Assembly (NCBI GenBank): GCA_946807835.1
Contig: OX327684.1
Span: 14,470,501 to 14,534,500 of the forward strand
Length of the DNA stretch: 64,000 bases
From: Ailanthus altissimus
Taxonomy: Eukaryota > Streptophyta > Magnoliopsida > Sapindales > Simaroubaceae
Direction: 5' to 3'
The notes beneath the pieces were generated by a model that searched no databases, was not told where the DNA came from, and saw nothing but the letters and a program-made list of their open reading frames with translations. Below are positions 58,190 through 64,000 of the stretch, in pieces. The translations under genes were made by a program, and so were the position numbers. Each line of letters begins with the position of its first letter. Position 1 is the stretch's first letter.

Positions 58190-58203
58190 ATTTGGCTCAC
58201 ATT

Positions 58204-58732
58204 AAAAAAATTTTGAGTTTTGAAAATTTAAAAAAATTAAGTCTAAGTTTAGGTTGAGTAAAATTTGGACCTAAAAAAATAATTTTATTAATGGGGAGGT
58301 GTGATTTTTCTAACAAAATATCAGATAGGTTATAGTTAAATTGACTTTTTTGAAATGATAATTAATAACGGACAATTACATTTCAACCCCATAATAACTT
58401 GTAGAAGAGTATATGAATACAAATACATAAAAAATTAAGCTAGACCTAATAAAAATTGACTCGGTCTTATTAAAAAAGAATATACCTAATTTTTTTTTTG
58501 GCATCATATAGAATTAAGTATGTGGATAAAAATACTAAAACATGCTTGAAAACAAATATTATTAAGAAGGAGATGGAATTACGACTAGATGACAATTAGG
58601 ATAATTGTATGAGTATAAAAGTTGAACTCAACTAAATAATAATAGACTCACTCTTAATATTGAAGTAAACAAATTTCTCTCATTTTTGCACTATATATAG
58701 AAAAAGTGAGTACTATAATACAATTATCGAGG
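58204..58732. other. AT-rich spacer, no gene seen
   Basis: No coding sequence or RNA gene recognised between the SINE and the left end of the long copia LTR. Confidence 0.45.
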
Positions 58733-60848
58733 TTGGCTCAAAAATTGAAGGAGATCTACTTTATTTAAGTATATGTATATGGTAGTGAGTTAATTAAAAA
58801 TATGTATCTAATACATATTTTAATGCCGTGAAATTTAAAACATACAATTAATACACTTATCATATATTAATCAAATTAATATATAAATAATTAAATTAAA
58901 AAATTATCAACATGTGTAATGTTTTACATGTTTAATTTCGGAGTTCGCTTGGAGGTGTATCCGTTCTCAATTCTAGTTATAAATTTTGGTAGGCTTGATA
59001 ATTTAGAATAATAACTCTTATTCTCAACGTAAGATTAACTCTTAATCCAAATGACTGGTTCACAAACCTGCTCTTGTCTCTCTCACGGTGAAAGAAAGAA
59101 TGAAATAAAAGCAACAATTGCTTCTCCTCTTTGTTGAGCAAGAAACGAAAATGGTTAAAGAAAAGAAAAATAACCTTTTATTTCCTTTTTCTTTCTTTTC
59201 TTTTCTTTTCAATTGAAATTCCTTTTGCAATTCCCTCTCCCATTTCCGTTTCAATTCACACATATATATCGCTTAAGAATTAAAATATTATTATCAAAAT
59301 AAAAAATAAATAAATCATGCATTGTTGGCAACAAATAAATAATAAACAAAGAAAAAATAATATTAAATATATATAATGCATAACAACTATCATGCATTAT
59401 ATATTATATTATTATAAATAAAATATTATATAATAATATATTTTATTAAAGATATTTAATTATTTAACATTTAAATAATTAAAGTATAAAATGATCATTT
59501 TACCACTCATAAATAATTACTAAGTATACCTCTTAGCGGGTCTTACCAAATTTCATATTTGAATAAACTCAACCGAGGGCCCACAATGCGTCACGTGTCA
59601 CTTTACAATTAGTGAATAATAATTATTAACTAATTATTATATTTAACGCTTAAATACACACATATACTCATTTCCGTGGTTATGTTGAATATTACTAAAT
59701 TAAACAATTTAATCCAGTACTCTACTCTAGTGCACAACGAGTACACTCCATATTGCAGAACTCCTTAGATCCACGTCTGATTCGTCAAATGAAACTATTC
59801 CATAAGTTCGTGAGTCATGCCCTACGCACACATCACGAATATACAAATCGACACGTTAAACCATACAAGTTGAGATTACAACGCATACGTATAGTCTTTT
59901 AATCATATATATCTTGGATGTGCAGGGACATAGATCCGCACCGTCAAATTCCCATATGCTCATCCATAACCTATCTCCAGAATGGTATCTCAATTGAACA
60001 ATATGAGCAAAACTCTTTGCCATATTGTTTAACCCATGGAAACACCTTTTCGGTTTAATTGCTTATGGCCATAAGACTTTCCTGAGATACTATCTTGGAG
60101 CATTTAGATATATCACTCCCTTGAGAGCTGATAGATCCCATATTTGCACGCACATGACTCCATGAGCATTAGACCATACCCAGCGACACCCAGCGGTCAA
60201 ACCATGGAAGGTCTCTGACATGCGTGAAACCAAAGCATGGTGGATCACTCACAAGCCCACCGTTGTGCTCAGGTTAGAGGACCACGTATACTACTCAACT
60301 CAACTCAAGAGGACATTTCATTGACAGCAACATAGGATGTCTATTGGGGTCCTCATGAGTCAGTTCAGTATTCAGTCCTAACTGAATACCTGTATGCCTA
60401 TACAATCTCTAAGATCCTGGTCAGCTAGGAACAACCAACTGTACCCTACAGATATAGACATATACTGATCTATATAAATTAATAGGATCTACTAACAGAC
60501 CTGCGTTAGTAGAAATAGGTCGGGAACTATGTATTTGAGAACATGCTTGTATAGTGACATATTCTAGCAACCTATTGCAACTCTTGCAACTATATCATTA
60601 TTAGCATATTCTGAGGTCTTTGTCCCGTTACAAACAATGCTCCAACTCTTGGAATATTTGCTAACTCTTAGCATCGGTCTAAACTCCTTTAGACCGTATC
60701 CGAACTCCTTCAGATAAAACAAAGTCTGTAGCGTAACAAGCATTAAACTATATAATTAAAAGATAATTAGCGATATAACAAAGTATACTCTGTATAGATA
60801 TCAAATATTCATACAAAAATGGGATGACATGTAGGCATAACCCTAACA
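58733..60848 (-). repeat. 3' LTR of a long-LTR copia element, about 2.1 kb
   Basis: Right edge is exact: plus strand ...GGCATAACCCTAACA|atctctcacttgccc, so the LTR begins TGTTAGGGTTATGCC on the minus strand next to a polypurine tract. It aligns in reverse complement with the solo LTR at 26561-28816 for its whole length (for example gaccgctgggtgtcgct, and the purine-rich 59060-59280 segment). The left edge is approximate: similarity fades near 58733-58800. Confidence 0.8.
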
Positions 60849-60863
60849 ATCTCTCACTTGCCC
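60849..60863 (-). other. Polypurine tract of the long-LTR copia
   Basis: The minus strand reads gggcaagtgagagat directly before TGTTAGGG of the LTR. Polypurine tracts prime plus-strand DNA synthesis. Confidence 0.8.
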
Positions 60864-60889
60864 TAGTGCCAATCACAGTGGTATCTAAT

Positions 60890-61681
60890 ACCCATGGACT
60901 CCACGTATTTCTCAAACAACTTTGGAATTAAGGCTTTAGTAAGTGGGTACGCTATATTATTTACAGAATCTATTCTACAAATAACTACATCTCCTCTGAC
61001 CAAAATTTTTCTATTGATGTGGTATTTTTGCTCCACATGCTTAGATTTCTGGTGTGCTCTTGGCTCCTTTACTTATGCTATAGCCTCATTGTTGTTGCAA
61101 AATAATGGGATAGGATCTGATGAACTTGAAACTATTCCAAACTCAGCAACAAACTTACGAATCTAAACAGCTTCTTTTGTAGCTTCAGAAGCTGCAATGT
61201 ACTCTGCATCTTTGGTAGAGTCAGCTGTGGACCCTTGCTTGGTACTCTTCCAGTTCACTGTGCCTCCATTGAGAGTAAATACATATCCAAATGTAGTCTT
61301 TCTATCATCTAAATCATACTGAAAGTCTGAATCCGTGTATCCTCTCATTTGAGTATCATTATCTCTATAAATGAGAAACTTATCCTTCGTACCCTTAAAA
61401 TATTTCAGGACATGTTTGATAGCCATCCAATGACTGTCACCTGGGTCAGATTGATACCGGCTTGTAACACTTACAACCATACTGATATCAGGTCTCGTGC
61501 ACATCATAGTATACATCAGGCTGCCAATAGCTGATGCATATGGTATGTTAGACATTCTAACTCTCTTATCTTCCGTTTGAGAAGACATTCTCCTAGAAAG
61601 ATGAACACCATGTCTAAAAGGTACATTTACTATCTTACAATTAGTAAAATTGTACCTTTCTAAAACGCTATCGATGTACAA
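60890..61681 (-). pseudogene. copia RNase H of the long-LTR element
   Basis: The 172-codon frame 61163-61681 reads LYIDSVLERYNFTNCKIVNV region, then YASAIGSLMYTMMCTRPDIS, VLKYFKGTKDKFLIY, YTDSDFQYDLDDRKTTFGYV, FTLNGGTVNWKSTKQ and STKDAEYIAASEATKEAV, all conserved copia connection/RNase H blocks. A stop at 61160 breaks it; the rest (EFVPKFRIVSSSSDPIPLFC style text) continues in frame to about 60890. It is in the same frame as the RT at 61685-62455, separated by a single stop codon. Confidence 0.9.
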
Positions 61682-62455
61682 TGACTAAACGATATCAATT
61701 AGCTTCCTAACTCTATCTCTATAGAGCTTTATACCCAGTATATAGAAAGCTTCTCTCAAGTCTTCCATGGAGAAATTCTTACTCATATAGCTTTTCATGG
61801 ATTGCAACATACGAATATCATTCCCAATGATCAGTATGTCATCCATATAGAGAACTAGGGAGACAATCATACTCCCACTAACCCTTTTATACGCACAAGC
61901 TTCTTCGTCATTTTTTATGAAACCAAACTTTCTGATTACCTTATCAAAATGATGATTCCTGCTTCGGGAGGCTTGCTTAAGTCCATAAATGGACTTCTTC
62001 AGCCTACATACCAGACCAGAAGTTTGGCTGGATGTAAAACCTTCAGGCTGTTCCATGACTATTTCCTTCTCGAGGTATCCATTCAGGAACATCGTCTTTA
62101 TATCAATCTGCCAAATTTCAAAGTCATAGTATGCAGCAAGTGCCCACAAAATCCTAATTGACTTAAGCATCGCAACTGGTGCCAAAGTCTCCTCATAATC
62201 GATCCTAGATTGCTGAGAATAACCTTTTGCCACCAGTCGAGCCTTAAAGGTTTCTACCTTTCCATCAGGCCCTCGCTTTCGTTTGTAAATCCATTTACAA
62301 CCGATAGGAACAATTCCTTCGGGAAGGAGAACTAAGTCCCATACTTGATTCTGATGCATAGAGTCAATTTCAGATTCCACGGCTTCTTGCCATTTACCCG
62401 AGTCGATGTCTAACATCGCCTCCCTGTAAGTCAAAGTATCATTTTCTTCTATCAA
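61682..62455 (-). pseudogene. copia reverse transcriptase, YMDD motif intact
   Basis: A 256-codon frame: WQEAVESEIDSMHQNQVWDL, GCKWIYKRKRGPDGKVETFK, ARLVAKGYSQQSRIDYEETL, IWQIDIKTMFLNGYLEKEIV, SIYGLKQASRSRNHHFDKVI and VSLVLYMDDILIIGNDIRML. YMDD is the catalytic core, and the first catalytic Asp is in QIDIKT. It ends at a TAG just before the RNase H part, where related elements read through. A frameshift separates it from the upstream integrase frame (62452-62721). Confidence 0.93.
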
Positions 62456-63620
62456 GAAAACCCAGGTGCACCTTCAAGCATCTGACCATACCTAAAAGGT
62501 GGTCTGGATATCCTTTCAGACCTACGTGAAGGGTGTGTTAAAGGTACACTACTCTCTTGAATTTGAGGATCCATCTGTAGCTCATTAGGTTCCTGATTCA
62601 CTTCATCAAGTACAATCATTCTACAATCCCCACGATCCTCTAGAAACTTTTTCTCAAGGAAAGTGGCATTCCGAGCAACGAACACATTTCGTTCCTCTCG
62701 ATCATAGAATTGGTATCCCATTGAATTCTTGGGATACTCAATGAACCTATACTTGTACCCCCCGAGTGTAAGTTTATCCTATTGCTTAACTCTTACGTGA
62801 GCAGGACAACCCCAAATCTTAAGATACTTAAGACTCGATTTCCTACCCTTCATCATCTCACGTGGAGGGTGGGGACAGCTTTGGATGGAACTTTATTCAA
62901 GATATGAGCAGTAGTGTCGAGAGCATGACCCTACAGGTATTCTGAAAGATTGGTAAAGCTCATCATCGATCGGACCATATCTAATAAAGTTTGATTCCTC
63001 CTCTCCGAAACACCATTGTGTTGTGGAGTACCTGAAGGACTATATTGAGCGAGAATCCCATTTTTTTTAAATAGTCCGAAAAATCACTGCCCATGTACTC
63101 ACTGCCTCGATCTGATCGAAGACACTTAATGTACATGCCGGTTTGTTTCTCTACTTTAAGTCTGAATTCTTTGAACTTTTCAACAGAAACACGTAACCAT
63201 ATCGTGACCAATCATCGATAAAGATTATAAAGTATCTAAATCCACCTATTACAGTGTGATTCATTAGACCACATACATTACTATGTATCAGTTCCAATAA
63301 ATCGACGGCACAATGTCCAACACCAGTAAATGGAGATTTGGTTATCTTCCATTGAATACAAGATTCACAAACTGGATAAGACTCTATGGTCAAATCAGGT
63401 ATCTGATCATCCTTAACCAGACGGGATAGGCGTCTCACGCCTATATGACCTAATCTTATATGCCATATTTTGGTTTCATTCAAAGTTTTCAATCTTGCAC
63501 GTTTGTTACTAGAACTAGCTTGAACATTCATGACATTTCTCACTGTATCCAATACATAATACCCATTCCCTAACTGACACTCAGCTAACAAAACATCATG
63601 TATATCATACAATACAAAGA
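62452..63620 (-). pseudogene. copia pre-integrase and integrase
   Basis: Frame 63151-63612 holds the zinc-binding pre-integrase (KIWHIRLGHIGVRRLSRLVK, SYPVCESCIQWKITKSPF) and ELIHSNVCGLMNHTVIGGFR with the first core block (YFIIFIDDWSRYGYVFLLK); the usual Asp in H-T/S-D-V is Asn. Frame 62981-63211 continues KCLRSDRGSEYMGSDFSDYL (second catalytic Asp). The third acidic residue region is shifted. The C-terminal integrase/linker frame 62452-62721 reads FYDREERNVFVARNATFLEK and RRSERISRPPFRYGQM. Confidence 0.88.
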
Positions 63621-63624
63621 ACGA

Positions 63625-63930
63625 TTTCGTATTTTTACATGATAACCTTCACTGTCAAGCATTGTCTGATAATATTGGGTACATAATAGCAATTATACAA
63701 AATAATTGTTCTATTACAAGGGAGAAGCAAATCAAAATGTCCAACAGCTTAGACATGCAGGAACTCTCCATTTCCCCGCCCTAAGCATCACTTCTCCTGG
63801 CATCAGCATCCTAACTTCCTTCAGTCCCTGCAACACATTGCAGATGTGAGAAGAGCATACGGTAGCTAATACCAAGCTAGTACAAGCATCAAATGCTAAA
63901 TAGCCAAGTACATACCTCAGGGAGTCTTCT
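63625..63930 (-). pseudogene. copia protease remnant of the long-LTR element
   Basis: The minus strand reads LVLATVCSSHICNVLQGLKE, MPGEVMLRAGNGEF and further broken text. The family's D-T/S-G catalytic triplet before the S/A-H-I-C block is not preserved, so the protease would be inactive. Confidence 0.65.
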
Positions 63931-63939
63931 TCAGGGTGG

Positions 63940-64000
63940 CAAGGTACCTTGGGAAGTTGCGCTTCCAGTGCCCGTCCTCACCGCAAAAGAAACACTTTCC
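63940..64000 (-). pseudogene. copia gag zinc knuckle, cut by window end
   Basis: The minus strand reads GKCFFCGEDGHWKRNFPRYL: C-X2-C-X4-H-X4 with the last Cys changed to Phe. Zinc knuckles of gag bind element RNA. Confidence 0.82.

Larger units (their letters stand above)
60849..64000 (-). mobile_element. Internal region of the long-LTR copia, runs off the window
   Basis: Minus-strand order from the window end: gag zinc knuckle, protease, pre-integrase/integrase, RT and RNase H, then the 3' LTR at 58733-60848. The gag N-terminus and 5' LTR lie beyond position 64000. It is better preserved than the other copies in the window but carries nonsense and frameshift mutations. Confidence 0.9.

Noticed and set aside
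1..64000. A previously undescribed multi-gene system
   Set aside because: Only three apparently working, unrelated genes are present; all other coding text is retrotransposon or pseudogene. Nothing supports a cooperating cluster.

Overview
This is a stretch of nuclear genome from a flowering plant, probably a eudicot. It is AT-rich and has spliced genes with GT-AG introns, a nuclear gene for a plastid ribosomal protein, plant-type Ty1/copia and Ty3/gypsy LTR retrotransposons, and tRNA-derived SINEs. The species cannot be fixed from sequence alone. I see no bacterial, CRISPR, phage or rRNA features and recognise no intact tRNA gene.

Only three loci look like working genes. (1) A small single-exon gene for a 77-residue basic protein of unknown function (10882-11115, +) sits behind a TATA box. 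(2) An eight-exon gene on the minus strand (16781-20523) encodes a 363-residue two-finger CCCH protein of the ZC3H15/DFRP1/Tma46 family. I placed every exon-intron border, and the reading phases close exactly. (3) A single-exon minus-strand gene (39463-40140) encodes plastid ribosomal protein L10. Two gene relics are present: a HAD-hydrolase (CECR5/HDHD5-like) pseudogene in at least six exon remnants (32086-37773, +), split by an LTR element, and a UDP-glycosyltransferase exon fragment (50728-51172, -).

The rest is mostly layered transposon debris. 1-9.1 kb: AT-rich DNA, a MITE-like family, a Ty3/gypsy 3' end with LTR, and a truncated minus-strand copia. 9.1-13.4 kb: the small gene and one SINE. 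13.8-16.2 kb: a hAT-like element with a perfect 8-9 bp target duplication, filled by a 42-bp minisatellite that is itself split by an LTR-like insert. 21.3-31.8 kb: a three-layer nest, with a solo LTR (TSD TTTAC) inside a minus-strand copia inside a Ty3/gypsy chromodomain element. 33.3-36.5 kb: a deleted copia inside an intron of the HAD pseudogene. 40.5-46.6 kb: a structurally complete but dead copia with two 289-bp LTRs (TSD TTAAT). 48-50.3 kb: a long inverted-repeat element and a short LINE-like element. 51.5-56.3 kb: a plus-strand copia with a solo gypsy LTR (TSD GCTAG) inserted beside its primer-binding site. 58.7-64.0 kb: the 3' end of a long-LTR copia running off the window; its LTR is the same family as the solo LTR at 26.6-28.8 kb.

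No operon-like or cooperating gene system is present, and I found no convincing novel system. The most interesting signals are structural: datable nested insertions with target duplications, the minisatellite-bearing hAT-like element, three SINEs with flanking duplications, and similar GC-rich motif clusters inside LTRs of unrelated retroelements.
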